Positions 51,648 through 61,203 of a DNA stretch of 64,000 nt are shown one piece after another (position 1 is the first letter of the stretch; every line of letters starts with the position of its first letter). Both the position numbers and the translations under genes were made by a program. The stretch lies in contig NZ_CP027062.1 in the NCBI RefSeq assembly GCF_002966125.1, forward strand, positions 1,550,001 to 1,614,000, in the 5' to 3' direction. Below the pieces are notes generated by a model that saw nothing but the letters and a program-made list of their open reading frames with translations, did no database searches and had not been told where the DNA came from. This stretch comes from Pukyongia salina. GTDB lineage: Bacteria > Bacteroidota > Bacteroidia > Flavobacteriales > Flavobacteriaceae.

Positions 51648-52775
51648 TTAGCGCTTAAATTCACGCCCCTTCCAGGTGTAGCCACCAAAAAGGCTTCGGA
51701 AGGCTATATAGGTGGTTATGAACGGGTAGAGCAGATATGCAAAGAAAAACAACTCCAGATTCACCTTTTCGGGAGCATACTTCACCTGTTCTTCTATAAA
51801 AACCTGATCCATAAAGAATTTTATCATGTAGATGATGAGGTAGACGGCAATCCCATCCCAGTTAAAGATCATAAAATAGACAAGGCCTGCCAACATCCAA
51901 AGGTTCATTAGGGTAACAATGATCCCAATTGTAGTTAAATGGGGACTACCTACATTAGTAGTCTTCGATGCCCACCGGGTACGTTGTGAGATCATTTCAT
52001 CCCAACTTTTAACGGCCTTTGTCTGTACCACAGACCTTGGATCATTATTGAAGATCACATACTTGGGGTATTGTGAACTAATCTTGTGCAGTAAGAAAAG
52101 ATCGTCTCCACTGGCGATATGGTTGTTTTCTGCATACCCTCCCAATTCCCTAAATACTTGCTTTGAGAACGCCAGGTTGGCACCATTACACAGTAAAGGC
52201 CTGTTCCAGCCAAAACCTCCTTTGGTGACGCCCTGCATACTTAAAGTCTCAAATTTCTGAAAGGCCAGCACCATATCTTCACTTTCCGGGATCGCAACAG
52301 GGCCGCAGACCATTTTTGGGCTATGGTTGTGGATGATGGTATTAAAACCATGGAGCCAGTTGGCAGGCAAGAGGCAGTCTGCATCGGTAGTGGCGATCCA
52401 TTGGTAAGAGGCGATCTCTACGGCTGTGGTGATGGCGTCCTTTTTAGGTGATTTACTTTTCCGCACATTTTCTATCACCTTCCACGAGACAGGTGAATGG
52501 GTAAGGCTTTGAGAGATGATCTGCACCGAATCATCCTCAGATTGGTCGTTCACCAAAATTAGTTCAAATTTATCGAGGGGGTAGTCTATTTCGGAAATAG
52601 ACCGTAACAAGGCAGGTAGATTTTCGGCCTCATTTCTAAATGGTACGATAATGGAAAAATGTTCAAAGGGAAGGGATTTTTCAGAAGCAGAACGTTTCAG
52701 TCTCCAATTTCCTATTGCCAGGAAGAGAAGTACGAATCCGTAGAGTGCGATCAATATAAACCCCGCGTAGATCAT
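51648..52775 (-). CDS. Family 2 glycosyltransferase
   Basis: 375 residues. One membrane helix at the N-terminus (about 2-20), then a GT-A domain: FSIIVPFRNEAENLPALLRS (about 40-60), LVNDQSEDDS and the metal-binding TTDADCLLP (about 127-135). RTRWASKT precedes two or more C-terminal membrane helices. It transfers a sugar from a nucleotide donor to an unknown lipid or polysaccharide acceptor on the inner membrane. Its start overlaps the end of the flippase-like gene (ATGA), and the two probably work together. Confidence 0.9.
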   Translation of the reverse strand: MIYAGFILIALYGFVLLFLAIGNWRLKRSASEKSLPFEHFSIIVPFRNEAENLPALLRSISEIDYPLDKFELILVNDQSEDDSVQIISQSLTHSPVSWKVIENVRKSKSPKKDAITTAVEIASYQWIATTDADCLLPANWLHGFNTIIHNHSPKMVCGPVAIPESEDMVLAFQKFETLSMQGVTKGGFGWNRPLLCNGANLAFSKQVFRELGGYAENNHIASGDDLFLLHKISSQYPKYVIFNNDPRSVVQTKAVKSWDEMISQRTRWASKTTNVGSPHLTTIGIIVTLMNLWMLAGLVYFMIFNWDGIAVYLIIYMIKFFMDQVFIEEQVKYAPEKVNLELFFFAYLLYPFITTYIAFRSLFGGYTWKGREFKR

Positions 52776-53719
52776 GCTGCGACCGGTTTAAATTTGACTA
52801 CATAGTAAGTCCCTATTAGGGCCGGGATCACAAAATTGAGCACCCACATGGCGGTAGCAGCGCCCAATACCGGTAACTCATCCACGCCAGCGAACGAAAA
52901 TATCCAGATCGCAACGCCTCCTTTAATAGCTACATCCAGGAAAATAAATGTGGGAAGTACCGAAGCCAATAAATACATGGCAGTGATGAGCGGGATAGCC
53001 TTGAAGAGATCCAGTTCAACTCCCAGGAAGAGCAGGATCAGGTAGAATGCAGACGCAAAAACCAGATAGCGCAATACCGATAGTAAAAACACCTGCAACT
53101 TTATTGCCCCTGGTATATTCTTTACATATTTGATGATCTTTTGCAGGCTCAGTCCCTTTACGATGAGTTGTGTTTTTCGGAAGTAATAACCAGAGACGAT
53201 CAACAGCAATACCAGTATAAAAATTGCGATGGGTTTCCATAAACTTACAGCTACTCCGTATTGATTTAGAAAATAAATCAGGCCGGGTATCCCAAAAAGT
53301 ATCGTGACAAACATTTGCGCCGTATTGGACACCAGCTTGAGCAGCATCACTTTTTTTCGCTTCTCCGGGCTATAGAAGAGTGGCTTTACTCCATATTCTC
53401 CCAATCTGTTTGGTGTCCATAATGAAGCTGTAAGTGATGCCAGGCATTGTTGCATCGATGATTTAAAAGAGATCTGCTGAAGCGGCTGTACCAACAATTG
53501 CCATTTTCGTATCTCCATGGCCCAGTTGAGGATAGCCATAAAAAAAAAGAGAAGTATATACAATAGATCAGCATCTTTCATTTGATTTGTAAACGCACTG
53601 ATGGTTTGATTGTTGGTGTCTGCGAGCCGATCGAAAATAAACCAGAAGGTGGCGGTTAGTATCAAAACTTTTAGGGCAATCAACCCATAATGCTTAGATT
53701 TGTTGGAAAGGTGCATCAT
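52772..53719 (-). CDS. Flippase-like/LPG-synthase-TM family membrane protein
   Basis: 315 residues with about eight membrane helices. It resembles the lysylphosphatidylglycerol synthase transmembrane (UPF0104) family: WAMEIRKWQLLVQPL and SLTASLWTPNRLGEYGVKPL, the latter a typical conserved loop. Family members are thought to move lipid-linked substrates or act as a flippase. It is coupled to the glycosyltransferase gene and divergent from ruvC, two bases between the starts. Confidence 0.88.
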   Translation of the reverse strand: MMHLSNKSKHYGLIALKVLILTATFWFIFDRLADTNNQTISAFTNQMKDADLLYILLFFFMAILNWAMEIRKWQLLVQPLQQISFKSSMQQCLASLTASLWTPNRLGEYGVKPLFYSPEKRKKVMLLKLVSNTAQMFVTILFGIPGLIYFLNQYGVAVSLWKPIAIFILVLLLIVSGYYFRKTQLIVKGLSLQKIIKYVKNIPGAIKLQVFLLSVLRYLVFASAFYLILLFLGVELDLFKAIPLITAMYLLASVLPTFIFLDVAIKGGVAIWIFSFAGVDELPVLGAATAMWVLNFVIPALIGTYYVVKFKPVAA

Positions 53720-53721
53720 CT

Positions 53722-54285
53722 ATGGCTAAAGTAGTGAATTCGGAAAAAATTATTCTTGGAATTGACCCCGGAACTACGATCATGGGTTTCGGACTCATCA
53801 AAGTTGTTGGTAAAGAGATGCAGTTTCTTCAGCTAAATGAACTAAAACTATCCAAATACGACGACCATTACCTACGGTTAAAATATATTTTCGAGCGAAC
53901 TGTAGAGCTCATCGATAATTATCATCCCGATGAGATCGCGATTGAAGCACCCTTTTTTGGTAAGAATGTTCAGTCTATGTTGAAACTTGGGAGAGCGCAG
54001 GGTGTCGCAATGGCAGCGGGCCTTTCCAGACAGGTTCCTATCACCGAATACTCCCCGAAAAAGATAAAAATGGCCATTACCGGAAACGGAAATGCCAGTA
54101 AAGAACAGGTGGCGAAGATGCTGCAAAGTTTGCTTCAGCTAAAAGAACTCCCCAAGAACCTGGATAGTACAGATGGTCTGGCCGCAGCCGTTTGTCATTT
54201 CTACAATGCCGGCAAGGTGGATGTTGGAAAGAGTTATACGGGTTGGTCTGCTTTTGTAAAGCAAAATGAAGATAGAGTAGAATAG
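53722..54285 (+). CDS. ruvC: Holliday junction endonuclease RuvC
   Basis: 187 residues. The four acidic active-site positions are visible in part: Asp15 in LGIDPGTT, Glu75 in AIEAPFFG, and Asp151 in STDGLAAAVCHF. It resolves Holliday junctions with RuvAB. The gene starts two bases from the divergent flippase gene, so the promoter must lie inside that gene or share its region. The DUF3667 gene follows after two bases. Confidence 0.96.
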   Translation: MAKVVNSEKIILGIDPGTTIMGFGLIKVVGKEMQFLQLNELKLSKYDDHYLRLKYIFERTVELIDNYHPDEIAIEAPFFGKNVQSMLKLGRAQGVAMAAGLSRQVPITEYSPKKIKMAITGNGNASKEQVAKMLQSLLQLKELPKNLDSTDGLAAAVCHFYNAGKVDVGKSYTGWSAFVKQNEDRVE

Positions 54286-54287
54286 TC

Positions 54288-55031
54288 GTGAGTGAACGAT
54301 CCACATATTGTCACAATTGCGATACCCCAGCCACCGGGAATTATTGTTCCAGTTGTGGACAAAGGACTACTATCCATAAAGTTACGTTCAGGGATACTTT
54401 TCAGGATTTTTGGGACTTTATCTTTTCTGTGAATGCCCCTTTCTTCAAGACAATAAAATGGTTGATTATAAACCCGGGAAAATTATTACGGGAATACCTG
54501 GCGGGCAAACGGAAAAGTTATTACAAGCCCGTGGCCTTTTTCCTGGTAATGACGGTGGTCTACCTGTTGTTTCGATCTCTAATTGGGTACGATCCCTTTG
54601 GTAATACAACCTTGAATGTTACCGATGAAACACAGCGGCAATTGCTTACCGAGGCACGGAATTTCATGCTGCTTAATATCGATAAGCTGCTCTTTGTTTT
54701 TGTATTTACTATGGGCTTTTTTCTGAAATTGTTTTTTTATAAGAAACGCAGTCTTGCCGAATTCCTTGCCGTTTCGTTCTACCTGATCGCTGTGTATACG
54801 ATCATCACCACCCTGAATATGTTCTTTATTCAATATGTAGATTCGCAGGTGCAGTACCTGGCCATACTAGTGATGTTGATCTATTTCTGCTACGCGCTTA
54901 TCTCGTTCTTTCAAAAACAGAAAATACTGGTCCTTCTGAAAGCCATTATTGTGTATTTCATTAGCTTCATTTCCTATGGCTTACTGGCTTTCGCTATTTC
55001 GTTCCTTTTTGTTTACCTCAAGCAATTATAG
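54288..55031 (+). CDS. DUF3667 domain membrane protein
   Basis: 247 residues; starts with GTG. An N-terminal zinc-ribbon-like motif (CHNCDTPATGNYCSSCGQR, cysteines in two CxxC pairs) is followed by IHKVTFRDTFQDFWDFIFSV and about five membrane helices, the DUF3667 arrangement. The family has no established function. It is coupled to ruvC and hemW. Confidence 0.9.
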   Translation: MSERSTYCHNCDTPATGNYCSSCGQRTTIHKVTFRDTFQDFWDFIFSVNAPFFKTIKWLIINPGKLLREYLAGKRKSYYKPVAFFLVMTVVYLLFRSLIGYDPFGNTTLNVTDETQRQLLTEARNFMLLNIDKLLFVFVFTMGFFLKLFFYKKRSLAEFLAVSFYLIAVYTIITTLNMFFIQYVDSQVQYLAILVMLIYFCYALISFFQKQKILVLLKAIIVYFISFISYGLLAFAISFLFVYLKQL

Positions 55032-55034
55032 ATT

Positions 55035-56159
55035 TTGGGAATCTATATCCACATACCTTTTTGTAAGCAAGCCTGCCACTACTGCGATTTTCATTTTTCT
55101 ACCTCCCTTAAGAAAAGAGATGAAATGGTAGAAGCTATTTGTGAAGAACTACGGATAAGAAAAGCAGAAATAAATGGAAGTGTGGAAACCATTTATTTTG
55201 GAGGCGGGACACCTAGTTTACTTAACAATGATGAATTAGAAAAGATTTTCGCTGTAATTAGCGAGCATTACAAACTTGCCGAAGAGCCGGAAATTACACT
55301 GGAAGCAAATCCAGACGATCTTACGCCGGTGCGAATACAGGAATTGGCAAGATCTCCGGTAAACAGGCTTAGTATTGGGATCCAATCATTTTTCAGGGAA
55401 GACCTGGAATTGATGAACCGTGCTCACACAGCTGCTGAAGCCCTGGAATGTATCACGGAAGTAAAAAAACATTTCACAAACTACAGCATAGATCTTATTT
55501 ACGGTATTCCGGGGATGACCAAGGAACGCTGGAAAAGCAATCTTAAAACGGCCTTTAACTTCAACATCCCCCATTTAAGTTGTTATGCCCTCACGGTGGA
55601 GCCTAAAACCGCACTAAAAGCCATGATCGCTAAGGGAGAAGTGGCAGCTGTTGATGATGAAATGGCTCAACTACATCATTCGATCTTAATGGAAACCTCC
55701 GAAACCCTGGGATACGAGAATTACGAATTTTCCAATTTTAGCAAGCCAGGTTTTTATTCGAAGAACAACATGGCGTACTGGCACGGGCGATCTTACCTGG
55801 GGATAGGCCCTTCGGCACATAGCTACAACGGGAAAGTGAGAAGTTGGAATGCAGCCAATAATAACCTGTATCTTAAGAGTATACAATCAGGGGAATTACC
55901 GTTGGAAAGAGAAGTACTTTCATTGGAAGACAGGTATAACGAATATGTGATGACCCGTCTGCGAACGGCCGGGGGAATAGTGATAAAGGAAGTAGAGAAA
56001 AATTTCGGGATAACGTTTAAGAACTATCTCCTGAAGCAAGCCGAAATGCATCTTGCAAATAAATTATTGTTGAAGGAAGCAGACGTTATCAGGGTGAGTA
56101 AACAGGGAAAATTCCTGAGTGACGGGATCGCGGCCGATTTATTCTTAGTAAATTTATAG
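55035..56159 (+). CDS. hemW: Radical SAM heme chaperone HemW
   Basis: 374 residues; TTG start, since no ATG fits. The radical SAM cluster cysteines are Cys10, Cys14 and Cys17 in FCKQACHYCDF. ETIYFGGGTPSLL, SIGIQSFFREDLELMNRAH and IDLIYGIPGMT are the usual HemW motifs. The fourth cysteine found in HemN is absent, which supports HemW. It inserts heme into respiratory proteins. It lies in the ruvC operon. Confidence 0.94.
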   Translation: MGIYIHIPFCKQACHYCDFHFSTSLKKRDEMVEAICEELRIRKAEINGSVETIYFGGGTPSLLNNDELEKIFAVISEHYKLAEEPEITLEANPDDLTPVRIQELARSPVNRLSIGIQSFFREDLELMNRAHTAAEALECITEVKKHFTNYSIDLIYGIPGMTKERWKSNLKTAFNFNIPHLSCYALTVEPKTALKAMIAKGEVAAVDDEMAQLHHSILMETSETLGYENYEFSNFSKPGFYSKNNMAYWHGRSYLGIGPSAHSYNGKVRSWNAANNNLYLKSIQSGELPLEREVLSLEDRYNEYVMTRLRTAGGIVIKEVEKNFGITFKNYLLKQAEMHLANKLLLKEADVIRVSKQGKFLSDGIAADLFLVNL

Positions 56160-56165
56160 ACCGGA

Positions 56166-56972
56166 ATGGCAATAACCCCTGTTATGAATGCAACTTACGA
56201 TCTTATTGGGTTAAATTACAATGCGAGCAGGAATGCAGACCCTCAAATATTTGAAAGGCTGCTTTACCATCTGTCTCCTGCAACCAACGGACTGTACCTT
56301 GACATTGGATGCGGCACGGGAAATTATACAAAAGAATTTGCCAAACGTGACTTTCAGTTTATCGGTGTAGATCCCTCTATGACAATGCTTTCTGTAGCAA
56401 ATGCTAAAACTTCTAATGTGACCTGGCAACAGGGTTCTGCTGAAACTATTTCACTGCCTTCCGAAACTATCGATGGGGTAATAGCCACGCTCACTATTCA
56501 TCACTGGGATAACTTAGAACAAGGATTTAAAAGGCTTTCTGAAGTCCTTAAACCTGAAGGTAAAATTGTGATCTTCACCTCAGATCCTGCGCAAATGAAA
56601 GGATATTGGTTATGCCATTATTTTCCTGAAATGATGGAGGATTCTGCGTTACAAATGCCCACTCTTGAATTAATAGAGCAATTACTTCTGAAATGTGGTT
56701 TGACGCTCGTAACCATCGAAAAGTATTTTATCGATCCGAATTTACAAGACCTGTTCCTTTATTCGGGCAAGCACCATCCCGGGAGATATCTCGACCCGAA
56801 TTTCAGGCGAGGAATATCGTCGTTTTCATCCCTTGCAAACGAGACCGAAGTAAAAGAGGGTTTACTTCAATTGGAAGCAGATATTGAATCGGGGCAGATC
56901 GATGAGATCATTTCTAAGTACGAGAACAACCTGGGCGATTATTTATTTATTTCAGTAAAAAAAATAGTATGA
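56166..56972 (+). CDS. SAM-dependent methyltransferase (class I)
   Basis: 268 residues. The SAM-binding motif YLDIGCGTGNYTKEFAKRDF lies at about 40-60, followed by acidic motif II (GVDPSMTML) and ATLTIHHWDNLEQGFKRLSE. It is a UbiE/COQ5-like small-molecule methyltransferase by eye; the substrate is unknown. Its end overlaps the cyclase gene start by four bases. Confidence 0.9.
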   Translation: MAITPVMNATYDLIGLNYNASRNADPQIFERLLYHLSPATNGLYLDIGCGTGNYTKEFAKRDFQFIGVDPSMTMLSVANAKTSNVTWQQGSAETISLPSETIDGVIATLTIHHWDNLEQGFKRLSEVLKPEGKIVIFTSDPAQMKGYWLCHYFPEMMEDSALQMPTLELIEQLLLKCGLTLVTIEKYFIDPNLQDLFLYSGKHHPGRYLDPNFRRGISSFSSLANETEVKEGLLQLEADIESGQIDEIISKYENNLGDYLFISVKKIV

Positions 56973-57721
56973 TAGCATCTCTGGAACATGAAAACATTAC
57001 CTACACAGTCGACCTGTCCAAACCCCTGGACATTTCCATTCCGTTGGAGGGTTCATCACGAAATCCAATAGCATGGAATCTTGAAAAGCCAAGGATCGAA
57101 CCGGTGACTACAGAAGAATGGACGGCCAGCGTTGCGAAAGGAGCAGCAATTAATTTCAATAATATTTATTTTAATCCGCATGCACACGGCACCCATACGG
57201 AGTGTCTGGGGCATATTACCGAAAAAGTGCACTCGGTTCAGAAATCATTAAGCTCATATTTCTATTTGGCCACGGTAATTTCGGTGGCACCCGAATTGAA
57301 GAAAGGTGATTTAGTAATTTCCAGAAAACAATTACATGGCATACTCAAAGGGAAATCAAACAAGGCACTTGTATTAAGAACCCTCCCTAATACAATCTCA
57401 AAGAAATCTCAAAAATACACAGATACTAATTGGCCATATCTGGAAGAAGGTGCCGCAAAGTATATTAGAGAGATGGGCGTAGACCATTTGTTGATCGATC
57501 TGCCATCGGTTGACAAGGAAAAGGACGGAGGTAAATTAAAGGCACATAAGGCCTTTTGGAATTACCCCGAGGCACCTCGATTAAAAGCGACCATTACAGA
57601 GTTTATTTATGTGTCGAATAGAATCAAGGACGGGACATATCTTCTCAATTTACAAACCGCACCTTTTGTGAATGATGCCACCCCAAGTAGGCCGGTACTT
57701 TATAAAATAATATCGCAATGA
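56969..57721 (+). CDS. Cyclase-family (arylformamidase-like) metal hydrolase
   Basis: 250 residues. The family metal motif appears as FNPHAHGTHTECLGHI (about 70-85), the HxGTHxD-like signature with Glu at the usual Asp position. DHLLIDLPSVDKEKDGG and the final AHKAFWN continue the fold. Family members hydrolyse formamides or act on related acyl groups; the substrate is unknown. The chain overlaps the previous and next genes by four bases each (ATGA), making a tight operon. Confidence 0.88.
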   Translation: MIASLEHENITYTVDLSKPLDISIPLEGSSRNPIAWNLEKPRIEPVTTEEWTASVAKGAAINFNNIYFNPHAHGTHTECLGHITEKVHSVQKSLSSYFYLATVISVAPELKKGDLVISRKQLHGILKGKSNKALVLRTLPNTISKKSQKYTDTNWPYLEEGAAKYIREMGVDHLLIDLPSVDKEKDGGKLKAHKAFWNYPEAPRLKATITEFIYVSNRIKDGTYLLNLQTAPFVNDATPSRPVLYKIISQ

Positions 57722-58071
57722 AAACTGTATTAAAAATAGAGGAACTGGCCCAATTTATACTGGGGATCGTTTTGTTTAGCTTACTGGATTTCTCCTGGTG
57801 GTGGTTTCCGGCTCTAATTCTCATACCGGATATTGGCATGTTAGGATATCTTATAAATAGCAGGATCGGTGCGGCCACGTACAATATTTTTCATCACAAA
57901 GGCATTGCCATAGGGATCATTCTGGCAGGCTATTATCTGTCGATGCCAATTTTAAGCCTTGTAGGGATCATACTGTTCTCACATTCGGCTATGGATAGGA
58001 TGTTTGGATACGGACTGAAATTCGCAGACAGTTTTAATAACACCCATCTGGGTACTATAGGTAAGAAATAA
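57718..58071 (+). CDS. DUF4260 family membrane protein
   Basis: 117 residues, with three or four hydrophobic segments. The family pattern is WWWFPALILIPDIGMLGYLI followed by YNIFHHKGIAIG and a C-terminal HSAMDRMFGYGLKF. Function unknown. It is operon-linked by an ATGA overlap. Confidence 0.88.
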   Translation: MKTVLKIEELAQFILGIVLFSLLDFSWWWFPALILIPDIGMLGYLINSRIGAATYNIFHHKGIAIGIILAGYYLSMPILSLVGIILFSHSAMDRMFGYGLKFADSFNNTHLGTIGKK

Positions 58072-58072
58072 T

Positions 58073-58702
58073 ATGGAGCAACTTTTCTTAGGATTGGCAA
58101 TAGGGGCGATAGTAGCTTATTTCGTCTTTGTACGGTTTAACAGCGACAGGAAAAAAAAGAGATCCCAGGCCCAATCGGTTGTGCTGATGGAACGTATCCG
58201 AACCGTATGTAAGCTAATAACCGTGGAGGGAGATTTTTCGGAGATCTATCATTATGAGAATTTAAAAAGTAAATGGGTGAATCTGCTGCTGGGTAAGAAA
58301 AAGGCCTTGGTAGTAATTGAAGCAAAAGCCTATGTGGGTTTCGATCTAAGCAATCTTAAGATAGAAGCTGACGTGGCTAAAAAGACAGTTACGCTAAGTA
58401 ATTTTCCGAAGCCAAAATTACTAACAGTTGAAACAGATTTTAAATACTACGATAAGAAAGACGGTTGGGCAAATCCGTTCACAGCAGCCGACCTCACCGA
58501 GATAAATAAAGAGGCTAAAAATCATATAATCGAGAAGGTACCCGGCAGTGGATTATTGGAAGAAGCGTCCAAGCAAGCTATAGACACCATACAGCTAATG
58601 GAGAAACTTGTAGAGACAATTAGTTGGAAATTAGACTATTCTGCCTTATTATTGGATCAGAATGACCCTAAATCACTACAAGAAACTAATGAAGAATCTT
58701 AG
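58073..58702 (+). CDS. DUF4230 domain protein
   Basis: 209 residues. One N-terminal membrane helix (about 3-20) is followed by the DUF4230 domain (VCKLITVEGDFSEIYHYEN, and the KKALVVIEAKAYVGFDL strand pair). It ends in an acidic helical tail. The domain is of unknown function and is common in Bacteroidota. The next gene's start lies inside its 3' end. Confidence 0.88.
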   Translation: MEQLFLGLAIGAIVAYFVFVRFNSDRKKKRSQAQSVVLMERIRTVCKLITVEGDFSEIYHYENLKSKWVNLLLGKKKALVVIEAKAYVGFDLSNLKIEADVAKKTVTLSNFPKPKLLTVETDFKYYDKKDGWANPFTAADLTEINKEAKNHIIEKVPGSGLLEEASKQAIDTIQLMEKLVETISWKLDYSALLLDQNDPKSLQETNEES

Positions 58703-59618
58703 CCTGATCCTTTGTTTACTGGCCTTTCCCTTGGTTTTTGGCCAGGATTACGCTCGAATAGACGCCACCATCGAGCTTTACCCGGAATCTTTTGAAGATA
58801 TAGAGGATCTTTCGGCTATGATAAGCCGCGATTTTCATAGCGATGAAGAAAAGGTGAGAGGTATCTACAGCTGGATCATAAAGAACGTGGCCTACGACCC
58901 AGACGAGTATAAAAAATTCAACTACAACTTTAAAAATTACAGGGAGCGGAACGGTAAAGAAGAAAAAGTTCGCGAACAGACCATCGAACGAACCCTAAAG
59001 GAAGGTGTTGCTGTATGTGAAGGTTATGCGATGCTGTTCGAAAAACTCTGCAATATGCAGGGGATATCAAATTACCTGGTGCGTGGAGATATTAAGACCC
59101 ATTTTAACGATATAGGGCGGCCTTTTAAGAAAATACATATGTGGAATATTGCGGTGATCGATGGCCAGGCCTATTTGTTCGACCCTACCTGGGGAGCGGG
59201 AAAATACCAGGGAAAATTTATCAAAGAACCCACTTATTTCTATTATAAGACTCCGCCTAAATTATTTATCAAAACGCATTATCCAGAATTGGAGGAAGAT
59301 ACCCTTCTGGGGTCCATGATCTCCAGAGAAGTGTATGCAAACTGGCCCCTGGTAATAGTGGAGGAAATGTCGTTGGATGATGTTGAAATGCCACTGTCGG
59401 GTATCATTGATCCCGAATCCAGCTTGGGGCAGGTAGATTTTGGGGTACGTTGGGATGAAGATGTGGTGGTGTCTTATTCCTTCGGAAGCGACCCTAGGGA
59501 GGTTGAAGCGGAAAACCAAAACGGACTAATACGATTTAGTATTCCTTTTGAGCTGGGACAGCAGAATTTGCTGATCTATTTTGATAACGAGCCGGCTCTG
59601 GCCTTTAAAATAAAATAA
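58689..59618 (+). CDS. Secreted transglutaminase-like protein
   Basis: 309 residues from the ATG at 58689; the earlier frame to 58662 overlaps the DUF4230 gene and lacks a signal. A signal peptide (MKNLSLILCLLAFPLVFG) is followed by a transglutaminase-like core with the triad Cys110 in GVAVCEGYA, His150 in KIHMWNIAV and Asp165 in YLFDPTWGAG. A C-terminal strand-rich domain follows. A role in protein cross-linking or proteolysis in the envelope is likely; the target is unknown. Confidence 0.9.
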   Translation: MKNLSLILCLLAFPLVFGQDYARIDATIELYPESFEDIEDLSAMISRDFHSDEEKVRGIYSWIIKNVAYDPDEYKKFNYNFKNYRERNGKEEKVREQTIERTLKEGVAVCEGYAMLFEKLCNMQGISNYLVRGDIKTHFNDIGRPFKKIHMWNIAVIDGQAYLFDPTWGAGKYQGKFIKEPTYFYYKTPPKLFIKTHYPELEEDTLLGSMISREVYANWPLVIVEEMSLDDVEMPLSGIIDPESSLGQVDFGVRWDEDVVVSYSFGSDPREVEAENQNGLIRFSIPFELGQQNLLIYFDNEPALAFKIK

Positions 59619-59619
59619 A

Positions 59620-59979
59620 ATGAACATTGAGGAGTTTCGGGATTACTGCCTGGCGAAAAAAGGTGTAACGGAGTCTTTTCCGTTTGGTGAGCAAACTCTG
59701 GTATTTAAGGTGATGGGAAAAATGTTTGCGCTGGCAGGTCTGGAAAGGATCCCCGCTCAAGTGAATCTAAAATGCGATCCCGAACGTTCTGCAAGTCTTA
59801 GGGAACAATACGACGGCCTTATTTACGGAGCCTTCCACATGAGCAAGTTACATTGGAATACTGTGGAAATCGATAGCAATGTTCCAAGAGATCTTATCCT
59901 CAACCTGATAGATCATTCCTACGATTTGGTGGTAGGCGGACTTACCCGAAAACTCAAAGACGAACTATCAGGCCTGTAA
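59620..59979 (+). CDS. MmcQ/YjbR family protein
   Basis: 119 residues. The family pattern is EFRDYCLAKKGVTESFPFGE at the start, followed by NLKCDPERSASLREQYDGL and a C-terminal SYDLVVGGLTRKLKDEL. YjbR-like proteins have a double-wing DNA-binding-type fold, of unknown function. It lies one base after the transglutaminase-like gene and is the last gene before the repeat region. Confidence 0.93.
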   Translation: MNIEEFRDYCLAKKGVTESFPFGEQTLVFKVMGKMFALAGLERIPAQVNLKCDPERSASLREQYDGLIYGAFHMSKLHWNTVEIDSNVPRDLILNLIDHSYDLVVGGLTRKLKDELSGL

Positions 59980-60039
59980 TTATTGTTTTATTATTTTCAC
60001 GGCATTGGTAAGTCCGGAAAGAACAGGAAGAAAATAAGA

Positions 60040-60238
60040 AGTGAATAGTGAGTGGTGAATAGTGAATAGAGGCCTTATTTAAACCAACAAAAGTCTGGGA
60101 CCAATTTGAAAAACCAAATAACAAGCACCAAATCATAAATAAATTCCAATATCCAAAAGTTTATATATTAAGTATTCGTCATTGATTATTATTTGTTTTT
60201 TGAAAATTGTGATTTGTAAAAATTGAGTAGTGAAGAGT
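60040..60238 (-). repeat. AT-rich repeat C, copy 2
   Basis: In the reverse orientation of copy 1, this holds GATTATTATTTGTTTTTTGA followed by AAATTGTGATTTG and the phrase GAGTAGTGAAGAGTTAGTAG. The 59980-60040 start of the gap holds no gene. The words are shared with 3576-3770, 61075-61200 and 61675-61925. Confidence 0.6.
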
Positions 60239-60271
60239 TAGTAGTAAATAAAAAACATATTATTAAAATTA

Positions 60272-60473
60272 AAGTCAGGGCGCAGCCCTGCAAGTCTTCG
60301 GTGCAGAATATGCGAAGAAAACTTCGAGATTCAGGAGCAAAGCGACGCGAAGTTTTCGAGCGGTTTTTGCTGAAAGCAAAAAATTCCTCAGCGAAGTGCC
60401 CTTTCTTTTGCTTCGTTTTCTTTAGGCATGTAAAGAAATTGAAGAAGACAATAAAGGCAATGGTAAAAAGTAC
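60272..60473 (+). repeat. Repeat D (diverged relative of repeat B)
   Basis: It starts AAGTCAGGGCGCAGCCCTGC and contains GAGATTCAGGAGCAAAGCGA and a paired GAAAACTTCG/CGAAGTTTTC, paralleling the stem-and-GATTCAGGAG layout of repeat B. It ends in GTAAAAAGTAC, half of the repeat A hairpin, with the other half missing. A partial second copy lies at 61961-61989. Confidence 0.65.
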
Positions 60474-60560
60474 ATGAAATAACTTTTTTGATGTGAGAAG
60501 TGAGTTGTGAGAACCAAAAAGAGATCTAAAAATAAAAGAAACTTAAACCAATCACCATCC

Positions 60561-60992
60561 CTACCCGCAAGACATATCGGCAACGATCTTCCATTCTCCG
60601 TCGATCTTCTTGAATATGATCATAAAGATTCCATTGGCATCGCCAACTGGGCGTGTAAGGAAAAATTCGCCCATCACCCAATAACTACCTTCACTTATCT
60701 TACTAATATCGTTCAATTTAAAATTGAGTGTTCCCGAATGATCTTTGGTGGGATACCCTTTTTTATAATTGGCAAGGGTTTGTTCCCAGCCATAGGTAAT
60801 ACCCCTGCTGCCATAAAATTTTAGACTGTCACTTTTCCAGTAACCCTGCATAAATCCTTCCAGATCGTTATTAGACCAGGCCACACGCTGCTTTTCGAGC
60901 ACATCACGAATTGCCTGTTTATCGTCCATTTCAGACTGTGAATACGTATTGAGGCTGATAATTGCGAATATTAGTAAATAGAAATATTTCAT
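60561..60992 (-). CDS. Secreted SnoaL/DUF4440-like protein (NTF2 fold)
   Basis: 143 residues. A signal peptide (about 1-18) is followed by an NTF2-like domain: IRDVLEKQRVAWSNNDLEGF, then FYGSRGITYGWEQTLANYKK and a final FKKIDGEWKIVADMSCG. Proteins of this kind (DUF4440) act as small enzymes or ligand-binding domains in the periplasm; the substrate is unknown. It is isolated in the repeat cluster. Confidence 0.85.
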   Translation of the reverse strand: MKYFYLLIFAIISLNTYSQSEMDDKQAIRDVLEKQRVAWSNNDLEGFMQGYWKSDSLKFYGSRGITYGWEQTLANYKKGYPTKDHSGTLNFKLNDISKISEGSYWVMGEFFLTRPVGDANGIFMIIFKKIDGEWKIVADMSCG

Positions 60993-61074
60993 GATCTCAA
61001 AATTTGATTCAAGATACGTAATTCCACATTTTTATGATGTAAGGGGGAAGTTAGAAGTGAGGAGTGAAAAGAAA

Positions 61075-61200
61075 TTAATTCCAAGCAAATAAATTCCAAT
61101 ATCCAATAGTTTAAATATTAAATATTGATCATTATTTGTTTTTTGAAAATTGTGATTTGTTAAAGGTGAGTAGTGAAAGGTGAATAGTGAGAGGTGAGTA
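61075..61200 (-). repeat. AT-rich repeat C, copy 3
   Basis: It contains TTATTTGTTTTTTGAAAATT and GTGATTTGTTAAAGGTGAGT, as in the other C copies. It abuts repeat B copy 3. Confidence 0.6.
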
Positions 61201-61203
61201 GTT

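Noticed and set aside
60223-60477. 84-codon frame in repeat D
   Set aside because: It starts in AT-rich repeat C, runs through the stems of repeat D, and has low-complexity basic composition.
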